From: Coemansia sp. RSA 922
Lineage: Eukaryota > Kickxellomycota > Kickxellomycetes > Kickxellales > Kickxellaceae
Assembly: GCA_027577415.1 (NCBI GenBank)
Contig: JANBQS010000172.1
Coordinates: 1 to 28,825 of the forward strand
Direction of reading: 5' to 3'
Length of the DNA stretch: 28,825 bases
How positions within the stretch are numbered: position 1 is the first letter of the stretch; every line of letters begins with the position of its first letter. Positions 7,225 through 15,532 of the stretch are shown piece after piece. The notes below the pieces were generated by a model. It was not told the origin of the DNA. It worked only from the letters and a program-made list of their open reading frames with translations, and ran no database searches. A program made the translations under genes and the position numbers.

Positions 7225-9387
7225 CTACATCTGCATTGCGGCAGCCTCACTAGTGGAACTAGTCTGCTGCTGCCCACTTGCTGCTACTGACGCCTTGGCC
7301 ATCGTACGAGACGCACGCGAAATGACGTCAGTCATGTAATAGTCACCAATAATAGACGACAGCTGAGCATCGCCAAGCGGTCCATCATGCTTTGCAAGAC
7401 GGTCCAAGCCCAAGCGCGCCACTTCCGATGACGTCGGCTCAAGGATATCAGGGTTGACCAGCGACGGGCACACGTCGGCCATCCGCGCCCTCAGGCCGGC
7501 GACGTCATCGTAGGGCAGCGGCAGCCCAGCCGAGTCCGAAAGCGCGCGAATGATCTTCCAGTCGTCGCGCGCAGCTCCCGGAGCAGCAACAGCCTGGCGC
7601 GTGCGCTGCGTGCGGCCCTCAGTGTTGACAAACGTCGCCGACTTTTCGGTATAGGCGGTCGCCGGCAGCACAACGTCGGCAGCGTGAGCGCCAGCGTCGC
7701 CATGGTGGCCCTGGTAGACAACAAAGGCACTTGGCGATAGGCTCTCAGTGGCCGGACCGTCGGCACCGAGGAGGTACACAAACTGGGCACTGGCCAGACC
7801 ACGGTCCGTCGTATACCCGATGTCAAGGGCAGCCGTGCGCCCGGCAGCGTACTGCAGCGTGCTGAGCCCGTTCCACTCGGGCGTCACCAGCGCAGGCAGC
7901 GACTTGGCCAGCCGCGCCACCGCCGCCAGCACCGCCGCGCCGCCGCTCTGCTCGGCCACGGCCGCGCCCACAATAACAAGCGGGCGCTTGGCCTCGCGCA
8001 GGGTCTTTGCAAAGGCGTGCTTGCCCTCGGCCAGCGCGTCGATGGCCGTGGGCGACGTTCCGACGTGGTCGTAGTCGAACGTCAGGTCGCTCGCGTCGCC
8101 CACAACGCCAAAGACCGTCGTGCTGGCCAGGTAGGGCTTGCGCAGGCGCGCGTTGAGCACGGGCGCCTCGCGACGCGGGTTGGTGCCAATAAGCAGCACG
8201 GCGTCGGCGTCCTCGACGCCAGCCAGCGTCGAGTTGAACGTGTACGCAGAGCGCACGTCCACTCCAGCCGGCTCGGCTCCCCGCGCGTCGACGGCAAGGC
8301 GCTCGCAGCCGGCGGCGTTGAGCAGGTCCTTCAGCGCCACCATTGCCTCGGCGTCAGCCAGCGCGCCCGCCACAGCCGCCACGTCGCTCGGAGGCGTGGC
8401 ACGCAGGCGCAGTCCGACTGCCTGCAGCGCATCTGCCCACGACGCCGGCTCGAGCCTGCCCTCCGGCGACCGGATTAGGGGCATGGTGAGCCGCTGGCGC
8501 TTCAGCCCGTCATACGCGAACCGCGCCTTGTCGCCAATCCACTCCTCGTTGACGTCGTCGTTGGTGCGGGGCACGACGCGGACGACCTCGGCGCCGCGTG
8601 TGTCGACTCGGATGGCCGAGCCCAGCGCATCCATGACGTCAACCGACTCGGTCGACGTCAGCTCCCAGGGCCGAGCCGCAAAAGCGTGGGGCTTGGCGGT
8701 CAGCGCGCCGACGGGGCACAGGTCGATGATGTTGCCCGACAGCTCGGACGCCAGCGGGCGAGTGACGTAGGTGCCGATCTGCATGTCGTTGCCGCGCCCC
8801 GTGGTGCCCAGCTCGCCCGTGCCGGCCACCTCGTTGATAAAGCGGACGCAGCGCGTGCACTGGATGCAGCGCGTCATCGTTGTGCGCACCAGCGGCCCAA
8901 TGTCCTTGTCCTCCACTGCGCGCTTGCCCTCGTTGAAGCGCCCACGGTCCGAGCCATAGCGCATCGACTGGTCCTGCAGGTCGCACTCTCCGCCTTGGTC
9001 GCAGATCGGACAGTCGAGAGGGTGGTTGGCCAGCAAAAACTCCATTACGCCCTCCCGCGCCTGCTTGATCTTGGGACTATCGGTGATTACTCGCATGCCG
9101 GGTCCCACCGGCATGGCGCAAGAGGCCGCCATCTTGGGGTTCTTTTCGATTTCCACTAGGCACATGCGGCAGTTGCCAGCCACGCCCAAGCGCTCGTGGT
9201 AGCAGAACCGAGGAATCGTCACGCCTGCCTTCTCCGCCGCTTGAATAATCGCTGACCCTTCCTCGATCATCACGGGCTTGCCGTCGATAAACATTTCAAT
9301 CTCCTTGCGCATTGTGGATGACCACTGGAACCCTCGAATCAACTTACTACGCCCGACGAGGCCCTGCCTAGCTGCTCTGAGCATCAT
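7225..9387 (-). CDS. NDUFS1: NADH:ubiquinone oxidoreductase 75-kDa subunit (complex I), 720 aa
   Basis: This is the largest subunit of the NADH-oxidising arm of respiratory complex I, in the mitochondrial matrix. It carries three Fe-S clusters, and all ligands are visible: N1b at Cys62, Cys73, Cys76 and Cys90; N5 at His122, Cys126, Cys129 and Cys135; N4 at Cys174, Cys177, Cys180 and Cys224. A molybdopterin-oxidoreductase-like region follows from about residue 240 to 640. The first ~25 residues (RAARQGLVGRSKLIRGFQ) are basic and acid-free, as expected for a mitochondrial presequence. The length is normal for the family and the ORF has no intron. It starts with two adjacent ATGs (9387 and 9384). 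A 40-codon ORF and a promoter motif shared with VPS16 lie 120-240 bp upstream. The central coding part is very GC-rich. Confidence 0.97.
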   Translation of the reverse strand: MMLRAARQGLVGRSKLIRGFQWSSTMRKEIEMFIDGKPVMIEEGSAIIQAAEKAGVTIPRFCYHERLGVAGNCRMCLVEIEKNPKMAASCAMPVGPGMRVITDSPKIKQAREGVMEFLLANHPLDCPICDQGGECDLQDQSMRYGSDRGRFNEGKRAVEDKDIGPLVRTTMTRCIQCTRCVRFINEVAGTGELGTTGRGNDMQIGTYVTRPLASELSGNIIDLCPVGALTAKPHAFAARPWELTSTESVDVMDALGSAIRVDTRGAEVVRVVPRTNDDVNEEWIGDKARFAYDGLKRQRLTMPLIRSPEGRLEPASWADALQAVGLRLRATPPSDVAAVAGALADAEAMVALKDLLNAAGCERLAVDARGAEPAGVDVRSAYTFNSTLAGVEDADAVLLIGTNPRREAPVLNARLRKPYLASTTVFGVVGDASDLTFDYDHVGTSPTAIDALAEGKHAFAKTLREAKRPLVIVGAAVAEQSGGAAVLAAVARLAKSLPALVTPEWNGLSTLQYAAGRTAALDIGYTTDRGLASAQFVYLLGADGPATESLSPSAFVVYQGHHGDAGAHAADVVLPATAYTEKSATFVNTEGRTQRTRQAVAAPGAARDDWKIIRALSDSAGLPLPYDDVAGLRARMADVCPSLVNPDILEPTSSEVARLGLDRLAKHDGPLGDAQLSSIIGDYYMTDVISRASRTMAKASVAASGQQQTSSTSEAAAMQM

Positions 9388-9506
9388 TGGTGCAAAAATA
9401 AAATAAAATAAAATATAGAGCGTTGAATCGAAAGTACAAGAAAAAGATTAGTTTTATATTTTTGCAACACGAAAAGGGGGAAAAAAAAAATATTACTAGC
9501 TGAACG

Positions 9507-9629
9507 CTATCTCCAATTTTTCTGGTCGTCAATCTTATCTGCGATGATGATAATCGTCCCCCAGATCAGATCAGACCAATCATGTGATACGTGTCCACTC
9601 TCTTTTTGTAATTTGGTATCTACTGCCAT
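9507..9629 (-). other. Possible upstream ORF of NDUFS1 (40 codons)
   Basis: ATG at 9629 opens a 40-codon frame (MAVDTKLQKES...) ending at TAG 9507, 119 bp before the NDUFS1 start. If the transcript begins upstream of 9629 it would be a uORF. Its middle (SHDWSDLI) is encoded by the 25-bp motif shared with the VPS16 upstream region, so the coding look may come from a regulatory motif. I see no other support for translation. Confidence 0.25.
9564..9588. promoter_or_regulatory. Shared 25-bp promoter motif, copy 1 (NDUFS1)
   Basis: GATCAGATCAG followed two bases later by CAATCATGTGAT; it matches 16158-16182 upstream of VPS16 at 23 of 25 positions. This copy contains CCAATCA, a CCAAT-box sequence. 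It lies about 177-201 bp upstream of the NDUFS1 ATG. Confidence 0.55.
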
Positions 9630-9768
9630 TTCATAATTTCTAAATATAATAAAATAAAAAAGTTACCCAATTGTGGTGGGACAGGACTTACAAACACAAG
9701 GTCTCTCAGTTATCGCAGTGGCGATTGAACACCTTGTCAAAATTTGACAAACCCAATAAATATGCAGC

Positions 9769-10074
9769 TCATCTTTTTGTCATAGCAAGTTCAAAAATCC
9801 TGCCACATCCTTCCCCATCCGTCCAGGCGGTCATTTGCTTTACGGAGTAGGCCTCGCCATATAGTATACAGACATCATCGCTAAATGGAGGTGAATATTT
9901 AGAAATAGGAATCCACTCAGTCCGTGTGAGGACATGGAAACTGTAGATGTTACCAGGACTGTTATTGTATTCTATTGCATCCATTACTTGTGCAGCTATT
10001 GTCTCTTTTGTTATTGGCTCACTTTTAAATACAAGCAGCTCATTACTTAATGAAAATTTGTAATAATATCCCAT
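9769..10074 (-). CDS. Small orphan protein, 101 aa (member A)
   Basis: ATG 10074 begins MGYYYKFSLS, and the ORF ends at 9769. I excluded 45 in-frame upstream codons because they cross the TATA box and the likely start site. The protein is soluble-looking, without signal peptide or membrane helix. Near its centre it has a strand-like SDDVCILYG motif that resembles GNVCVIYG in the 11310-11633 gene and DNVYVFFG in the 19642-19968 gene, each followed by a charged helix-like segment. The resemblance suggests one rapidly diverging family (inference). The gene has a strong TATA box (10190-10183, minus strand) 109 bp before the ATG and three copies of an upstream repeat. Function unknown. Confidence 0.7.
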   Translation of the reverse strand: MGYYYKFSLSNELLVFKSEPITKETIAAQVMDAIEYNNSPGNIYSFHVLTRTEWIPISKYSPPFSDDVCILYGEAYSVKQMTAWTDGEGCGRIFELAMTKR

Positions 10075-10140
10075 CTGGTAGTTAATGATCACAGTTGAAG
10101 TAGTAAAGTGTCTATACGTGGTGGAGAAAAGAGGTTGCGG

Positions 10141-10251
10141 CAGTTGTTCAGAAAGTGTAACAAAGGGACAGCGGCGACCAAGTTTATATAGTAGGAAATG
10201 CAAGCGCAATTTCTTGTTGGGAGGGGGTAGGTGGGCAAAAGTAAATGCTGA
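10141..10251 (-). promoter_or_regulatory. Core promoter of member A, homologous to that of member C
   Basis: Reading on the minus strand: CATTTACT (10247-10240), TATATAAA (10190-10183), and an initiator-like ACTTTCTGAACAACTG starting at 10156. The start of TATAAA to ACTTTC is 32 bp. The same three blocks occur in the same order and nearly the same spacing upstream of the 11310-11633 gene. Confidence 0.75.
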
Positions 10252-10299
10252 ATTTCTCTACCAACTTTTTTTTAGCCAAGCATCAAGGAGCGTTGTCAG

Positions 10300-10672
10300 C
10301 TGCCACACTCCTTTTGCCATAAAGGACATCCACGTCATTTCAATATATTGGAGACTTGAAGAATGAGGTATTTGTCAGAGATTGCAGCAAAATTATGCTC
10401 CTTTTTTTGCCCTTCAAATTTTCTTTTCTGGCCTCGAAAAAAAAGTGTGTAAGAGAATAAATGCAGCCCTTTTGCTCAAAGAACACGTACGTCATTCGCA
10501 ATACTTTCGAGACTTGAGGGATGACGTAATATTGTTTCAAAAAAGAAGAAATTTGTGCTCTTTTCTTTTTTTGTCTAGCAGAGAAAAAAGGGCCATCAGC
10601 AAGAACACCCTTTTCCCTCAAAGAGCACCTACGTCATTATAGGCACTGTTGAGACTTTGAAAATCAGGTGTT
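10300..10672 (-). repeat. Three degenerate ~150-bp repeats upstream of member A, each with a TGACGT element
   Basis: In the direction of gene A, each unit carries AATGACGT (TGACGT cores at 10337-10332, 10494-10489 and 10636-10631). Each core is followed by a CTTTGAGG/CTTTGAGC/CTTTATGG element and AAAAGG, and preceded by a CAAGTCTC/AAAGTCTC block. Spacings between cores are 157 and 142 bp. Units also share T-rich and A-rich stretches. The cores lie about 260, 420 and 560 bp upstream of the ATG. TGACGT is the core of CRE-type bZIP sites. Confidence 0.75.
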
Positions 10673-11309
10673 TCTATTAGATTTTAGAGCGGAGTGAACT
10701 AGCGTAGCTTATAAAATCTTAAGTGTCAATAAATTAAATATTGGAAAGGTTAAAGAAAAGAAGAAAGATGTTAACCGGTCAAACACGCACTATATCCAAA
10801 GTGCCAAACAAACCAGTGAACCGTGGGAACTGGACTGAGCCGAGTCAAGTCATATGACAATGGTACTGAGATGCAAAAGAGATATTTAACAGTTTCATCT
10901 GCAAAAAAGTGCCAACTTAAGCATTTTTTTCCTTTATTTTTACTGTTAGAAAGCTGTAAAACTGCGTAAGAAGGATCCTTCTCAGATTTTGCAATTCCTT
11001 GGAAGCAAAGCTATGACGTAATATATTCTTTCAAATGTAAGGCATTTCTGTGTTCACGACGTTTTTGTTCAGGCGCACTGGTAGTTGCTAAGCATGCCTA
11101 TCTAGTATCGAAACTAGCCACAACTAACTATTGGATATTTGTAATTAAATAGAGACGTATACAAAGTTTATAATATTAATGATAATTAATAAATTAATAA
11201 AATAAACTAATACCCTACGTAATGCTTTCAAGATCATGTTAAGGTAGTGCGCTCTATGGAGACATATATGACAGACAACTATCTGTTATAATAAAAGAGC
11301 AACGCATTA
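10673..11309. other. AT-rich intergenic stretch between members A and C
   Basis: I found no convincing gene. One more CTATGACGTA sequence, followed by ATTCTTTCAAA, occurs at 11011-11036, resembling the repeated element to its left. A 29-codon ORF at 10768-10857 is too short to support. The last ~150 bp before the stop of the 11310-11633 gene are extremely AT-rich. Confidence 0.5.
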
Positions 11310-11633
11310 TTACTTATGATTCAGGTATTCCAGGCTGGCAAAGAAGTGGTCAACGTCAACTGCTCTGGCATTATCTTCCTTAAACCTTGCGATATCTCTC
11401 TTTCTTCCATATATTACGCACACATTACCATTAACTCCCAAAGCAATGGCTTTCTCAAGGGTCATTATATCAGCATCACTAACAATTAGATAGTCCGTTC
11501 CGTTACTTGCATCATAAGCTTTGCTTAAGCCTTTGAGAAAATGTAGAGTATGTTTACTATCTATTACTGTACCTGTAGCAGCATTGAGATTCGATTCCTC
11601 ATTCAATCCCAGGTGTATATATTTAATTGTCAT
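11310..11633 (-). CDS. Small orphan protein, 107 aa (member C)
   Basis: ATG 11633 begins MTIKYIHLGLNEES, with the stop at 11310. It is intronless, with no signal peptide or membrane segment. A helix-like stretch (TLHFLKGLSKAYD) is followed by DYLIVSDADIMTLEKAIALG, then GNVCVIYGRKRDIARF, which aligns by pattern with SDDVCILYG in the 9769-10074 gene and DNVYVFFG in the 19642-19968 gene. Overall similarity among the three is low. The core promoter is clearly homologous to that of the 9769-10074 gene. This suggests descent from a common copy with fast protein divergence. Function unknown. Confidence 0.7.
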   Translation of the reverse strand: MTIKYIHLGLNEESNLNAATGTVIDSKHTLHFLKGLSKAYDASNGTDYLIVSDADIMTLEKAIALGVNGNVCVIYGRKRDIARFKEDNARAVDVDHFFASLEYLNHK

Positions 11634-11697
11634 TGAATATACTCTTTGCTGCAGTTGTTAGTCAATAATTGTACTAGATATAGAATGCAAATAAGGT

Positions 11698-11800
11698 AGT
11701 TGTTCTGAAAGTAAAATAGGGGCAGCAGAAGCTTGGTTTATATAGCAGAAAAAGGTGGTTTCTCCTCTTGAGGCAAGAAGGGTTAGAGAGTAAATGTTGA
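11698..11800 (-). promoter_or_regulatory. Core promoter of member C, homologous to that of member A
   Basis: On the minus strand: CAACATTTACT (11798-11788), TATATAAA (11744-11737), CTGCCCC, and the initiator-like ACTTTCAGAACAACT from 11712. The start of TATAAA to ACTTTC is 30 bp and TATA to ATG about 104 bp. Confidence 0.75.
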
Positions 11801-12687
11801 GCACCCAAAGTTTCCTCCGAAAAGCAGTCAGCATCATTGGATGTTGTGCTTTGATTCAAAGAGCAAGTAGTAAGATATCAAAACGCACAATATATTATCT
11901 GAATTAGTTGTTTCCATATAAATCATTCCGAATACTTGATTTCCTTCTTTACAGACAAGACCTCAAATAGATGAAAGGCAAACTCAAGCCACTTAACCAA
12001 TACTTTATCGAGATGATAGATCATAGTACAAATAGCAATGATATTGCTAGACAAACATATATGACACTCTGTAATTTTCTTCTGGTAACCACTACAATGG
12101 TGTGAATCCTCCCGCATTTTTTTACATAGGATGGTTTAGTAGACACTCCACTGCATGCAATCAGGTTTGTCCAACCTAAGCAGAAATCTGAGTACAAGCA
12201 GAAAAAAAAAGCCTTTCTCTTTAAAGGAATGCTTTGTAGCCATCTCCATCCCAAACACCTTCCTTACCAATCCCACTTTGCTGCTTTCAAGACAAACCCA
12301 GGGTATCTGTTTCTGAATTTAAGCATGATATTCTTTGACAAAAAGAATGAATTGTAATTCAGAAATGGATACCAGCTATTGCATCTTCACATTCGGACAT
12401 CATGTTTATTTACGTGCACCATTGGCAAGCTATGAGGCGATTATTTTTTTAGCAAAGAAAAAATTTGCAAGCTTGCCAAAAAAATAAATGCCCTTTCAAT
12501 TTTCTCTTGGGAAAAGCTTTGAGACAAAGAAACTTGGAATTCTTTTTTAAAGAATGTTCCAACTGTTGTTTCAAAAGAGCAAAGAGGAGGGCTTTGGAAA
12601 CACAGCACTTGCATTGGAAGAAGAATATTTTTATTTGCTGCTCAATAGGCCTGGGAAAAAGAAAAGGGGCAGACACCCCTTCTGTAG
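11801..12687. other. AT-rich intergenic stretch between members C and D
   Basis: This holds the divergent upstream regions of the two small genes on either side. Short frames occur on both strands around 11920-12250, including a 44-codon plus-strand ORF at 11971-12105, but none has support. Near 12520-12540 CTTTGAGACAAAGAAAC resembles the CTTTGAGG-type element seen upstream of the 9769-10074 and 19642-19968 genes, without the TGACG core. Confidence 0.45.
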
Positions 12688-12694
12688 TATAAAA
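12688..12694 (+). promoter_or_regulatory. TATA box of member D
   Basis: TATAAAA lies 102 bp before the ATG at 12790, within the spacing seen for the other small orphan genes. An AT-rich leader follows. Confidence 0.6.
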
Positions 12695-12789
12695 TGCCAG
12701 CACCTCTGGCCAAAAACATTCTTTATTTTTTATCCTTCATCTCCACTACAAATATTTTTTTACCACACTAGAAAAACACGCAGAATAAA

Positions 12790-13146
12790 ATGAAATCGAT
12801 CAAAGTTCGTAATTGCAGTGCTTATGGAATGGAAGGAACAAAGTTTAACTGGGAAGAACCAATTAATGGCAAGAATGGAGGTGAACTAGTCGTCGATGAC
12901 ATAATGGTGTTTAAGGATCCAAGAAACATATATATATATGACAACGAGGAGGTAACTGCCGAAACTTTGCCTGACTTGCTAAAGACGAATAAAGATGTTA
13001 TGTTGCTTAGGATATGTACAGGGAGTGTAGAAGATACTAATAAGATACGAGGTGCTAACGGTATTTGGATACAGCATATATGGAACTTTTTCTCCGAGGC
13101 AGTACTATCACAAGGTAACATTGGACCCTGTCCTCGTTTTGATTAA
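12790..13146 (+). CDS. Small orphan protein, 118 aa (member D)
   Basis: ATG 12790 has an A-rich context (AATAAAATGAAA), and the ORF ends at TAA 13146. The protein has no signal peptide or membrane helix. It shows strand-like segments with charged loops (RNIYIYDNEEVTAETLPDLL, VMLLRICTGS) and ends in an aromatic stretch (IWIQHIWNFFSE). It lacks the clear [NV]-[YC]-[VI]-x-[YF]-G motif of the 9769, 11310 and 19642 genes, although RNIYIYD may be a counterpart. Grouping with those genes rests on size, AT-rich setting, lack of introns and promoter layout. Function unknown. Confidence 0.65.
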   Translation: MKSIKVRNCSAYGMEGTKFNWEEPINGKNGGELVVDDIMVFKDPRNIYIYDNEEVTAETLPDLLKTNKDVMLLRICTGSVEDTNKIRGANGIWIQHIWNFFSEAVLSQGNIGPCPRFD

Positions 13147-13328
13147 CATATTATACAATATTCCCGAGAAACCAAGTATAAGATGTGTTTGTCAACTATC
13201 AAGTATATCACTCTGGTCAGAACGAGTGGACCAATTTACAGACAACATCAGCATATACCTAGTTAGTGGTATGGTGGAAAGAGGAATAACAACCTGTCAG
13301 AGTCTTTAGTTTTCCCTTCCCAATGCGC

Positions 13329-14543
13329 TTAAAACTCTTTAAATAATTGTTTTCTTTTTTGATATAAATAAACTTGGGCTAAATTTGAAATCGGATCGGT
13401 AATGTTGGATGGGAAAGTCCCTTGTAGTGGTCTACCAGTGCGACGGTCAGTCATTTCGCCTTCCCACCAGCCATCAGCACTCACAGCCAGCACAGATATG
13501 ACGTCGCCATCTCGGATAGTCAACTCCTTTTCGTTTTCGGCATCGTAATCGTAGAGTACCTTGACATAGAACAAAATCTCTTTGCCAGATTCCGACGTAG
13601 ACGGACCACTAGCAGGCGATGGAGCAACGGGTGCTGGACTAGGAGCATCAACACGGGAAGCCGAGCGATGGTGTTGCATTAGTTTGTGATGCTGTTGTGG
13701 GTGGTGACGGTAGCCGTTGTTACCCATTACACTGGGTGCGCGTTGTTGTTGCTGGAACTGTTGTTGCATATAGACTTGTGGAGATGGCGCTGACATACCC
13801 ATGGGCGGTTGTTGTTGCTGGAGATGAGACATTTGAGTAGGCGGACGATTCGCGACGTTATTGGTTACATACTGCGGGGATTGCTGAACAGGAGTAGCAG
13901 AGCGATATACGTTTGGCGGCGTAGCAGCAACAGGAGGGGGAGCATAGTGGCCAGTCATAACGGATCCAGGACGCGCGCCCATTTGCGGAGACGGCGCCAT
14001 GTTATGCATACCAGCAGACAACATAGGACGATGTTGCTGCTGGTACTGCGGCTGGATCGAATGCTGGTGATTCGGACTCTGCTGATAAGGACTGCTTGGA
14101 GCTGAATTGGGCTGGTGCGGCGGAATCATAATACCAGGCGGCTGAATATTCACAGTCAAAGTACCGAAATTTCCAGTATGCACGTTGGGCGGCAAAGACT
14201 ACTGAGCGGCGGGTCCATTATAAGTGCTAGCGCGAGATCTAGGCGAGCCCATGTGTGGAGGAGGTTGTTGCTGAATAGTCGGCGTTGGACTATTGGTACC
14301 ATGCTGCTGGTACACCCCGCCAATACTGCTAGGTGCTCGCGGGTCCATGCACTGTTGCTGAGCCGTAGTGTACATGTGGCTGTTACTAGTGCGGCGGTAG
14401 CTGTGGTTGCTACTAATAGAACCTTGCATAGACGACGCCGGACGACTGTTCCGATTAGCGCTGCCATTCAGCAATTGCTGGGCCTGCATAGCCAATGGCT
14501 GTTGCTGCTGCTGAGGACCGGAGCCAGCGCTGGCAGCGTGCAT
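13329..14543 (-). CDS. SH3-domain protein with Q/P-rich N-terminus, interrupted by an in-frame TAG
   Basis: Two same-frame ORFs are separated by one TAG (14201-14199). The upstream part (114 codons from ATG 14543) and downstream part (289 codons) share the same Q/P/S/M/H-rich character, so they are probably one gene. At the C-terminus there is a good SH3 domain: VKVLYDYDAENEKELTIRDG, then GWWEGE, then GTFPSNI, with the ALYDY-like motif, Trp pair and PSNI motif intact. SH3 domains bind proline-rich peptides, often in actin, endocytosis or polarity proteins. The downstream part has no ATG near its beginning, which argues against two separate genes. Candidate explanations are a nonsense mutation, an unplaced intron, or readthrough. 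I could not find a clearly good GT-AG pair that removes the TAG. The GTG at 14549 is probably not a start. Confidence 0.6.
14199..14201 (-). other. In-frame TAG in the SH3-protein reading frame
   Basis: On the minus strand the context is GCTCAG TAG TCTTTG. Coding character (Q/P-rich) is the same on both sides and the frame is unchanged. Confidence 0.8.
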
Positions 14544-14781
14544 CAGCACCCCTTGGGCCGTATTTACTAGCGCGCTTCTCCTAGAGCATACGTGGATGTG
14601 AATACAAGGAGGTATTCACTCGTCTAGACACAAACCCAGGTCAACGCGCAGTGTCTTCCAACATTCACCCAAGTTGACAAACATTGAGTAGATGGTATGA
14701 ATTTTAAAAAAGGTAAATTGAGCAAACAAAAAATAAAATAAATGTATCAGAAAGGGAAAAGCTCTTGTATAGTGGATTGAT

Positions 14782-15336
14782 CTAGAAGGTGTAATCCAAA
14801 GTAAAGACATCCTTGCTGCCGGACTGCAACGAGTTGAAGGAGATCAACGGGAAGTTAGTATCGACAAACAGGCTGATCTTGTAGTTTGTAGCATTGGCGC
14901 AAGCAGCAGTGACGTCGATAGAGCCAGTATCCTGAGGCGCAGTGACATCGACAGAGCCGATCAAAGTGCCGTCAATCTTCTTGTTGTATCCACTCACGCT
15001 GGCCTCGTCCCAGACGTTGTCGGTATTGGAGACAGTTAGAGAGTATCCAGGGGCATTGGGGCCGTTGTTATCGCTGGGCTTGGGAATGCGCAAGACGCAC
15101 TTTGTGGGCTTGTTAGTCGGCAGGTCAAAGCCGAGGAGGACGCGCTCAAAGTCACGGTTGCCACGGAATGTTGTCACCTTGTTTTGCAGTCCAAAGGGAA
15201 TTGACGAGCATGGCACAGTGTCGTAGTTGCACATAATGCCATTGTAAGAAATTGTCGCGTCCCGAGCTACGCGCAGGTTGACTGTGCTAGCTCCCAGAGC
15301 CAGGGGCAGAGCGGCGGCGGCAAGAGAAAGCTTCAT
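14782..15336 (-). CDS. Small secreted protein, DNRLRE/CBM96-like, 184 aa
   Basis: The N-terminus MKLSLAAAALPLALGAS is a typical Sec signal peptide with cleavage probably near residue 16-17, so the protein is likely secreted. The mature region is beta-rich: STVNLRVARDATISYNG, TTFRGNRDFERVLLGFDLP, VLRIPKP, then DNVWDEASVSGYN. The RGN..ERVLLGFDLP ... VWDEASV pattern resembles DNRLRE/CBM96 beta-sandwich modules, which occur in extracellular carbohydrate-associated proteins; this assignment is by pattern only. Two nearby Cys (about 36 and 43) may form a disulfide. The gene has a clear TATA box 125 bp upstream and no intron. Confidence 0.7.
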   Translation of the reverse strand: MKLSLAAAALPLALGASTVNLRVARDATISYNGIMCNYDTVPCSSIPFGLQNKVTTFRGNRDFERVLLGFDLPTNKPTKCVLRIPKPSDNNGPNAPGYSLTVSNTDNVWDEASVSGYNKKIDGTLIGSVDVTAPQDTGSIDVTAACANATNYKISLFVDTNFPLISFNSLQSGSKDVFTLDYTF

Positions 15337-15460
15337 AGTGAATAAATATAAAGGCGACGGTTAGAGCTGACTAAGAAGAAAATAAAAGGAAAAAAAAGCT
15401 TGAAATTGTTGACAATGGCGAGGATACTACTGCTAAACAGCGGAAAGCGGGGGTGCTCTT

Positions 15461-15468
15461 CTTTTATA
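15461..15468 (-). promoter_or_regulatory. TATA box of the secreted-protein gene
   Basis: TATAAAAG on the minus strand, 125 bp before the ATG at 15336. Confidence 0.65.
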
Positions 15469-15492
15469 GTCGTGTGCCACGTTCACCATTTT

Positions 15493-15532
15493 GTCCGCCC
15501 CTCCCCCTGAGTTTTCTAGTAATAGGGCGGAC
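15493..15532. promoter_or_regulatory. Inverted 8-bp sites GTCCGCCC ... GGGCGGAC upstream of the secreted-protein gene
   Basis: GTCCGCCC (15493-15500) and GGGCGGAC (15525-15532) are perfect inverted copies 24 bp apart, 25-65 bp beyond the TATA box. They are GC-rich in an otherwise AT-rich area. They could be paired transcription-factor sites; the factor is unknown. Confidence 0.4.

Noticed and set aside
8017..9159. Long plus-strand open frames opposite NDUFS1
   Set aside because: They are shadows caused by the high GC content of NDUFS1, whose reading frame has all Fe-S ligands.
10085..10642. Several ~90-codon ORFs on both strands upstream of the 9769-10074 gene
   Set aside because: They run through the promoter repeats, contain homopolymer-derived residues and share no features with the nearby genes.
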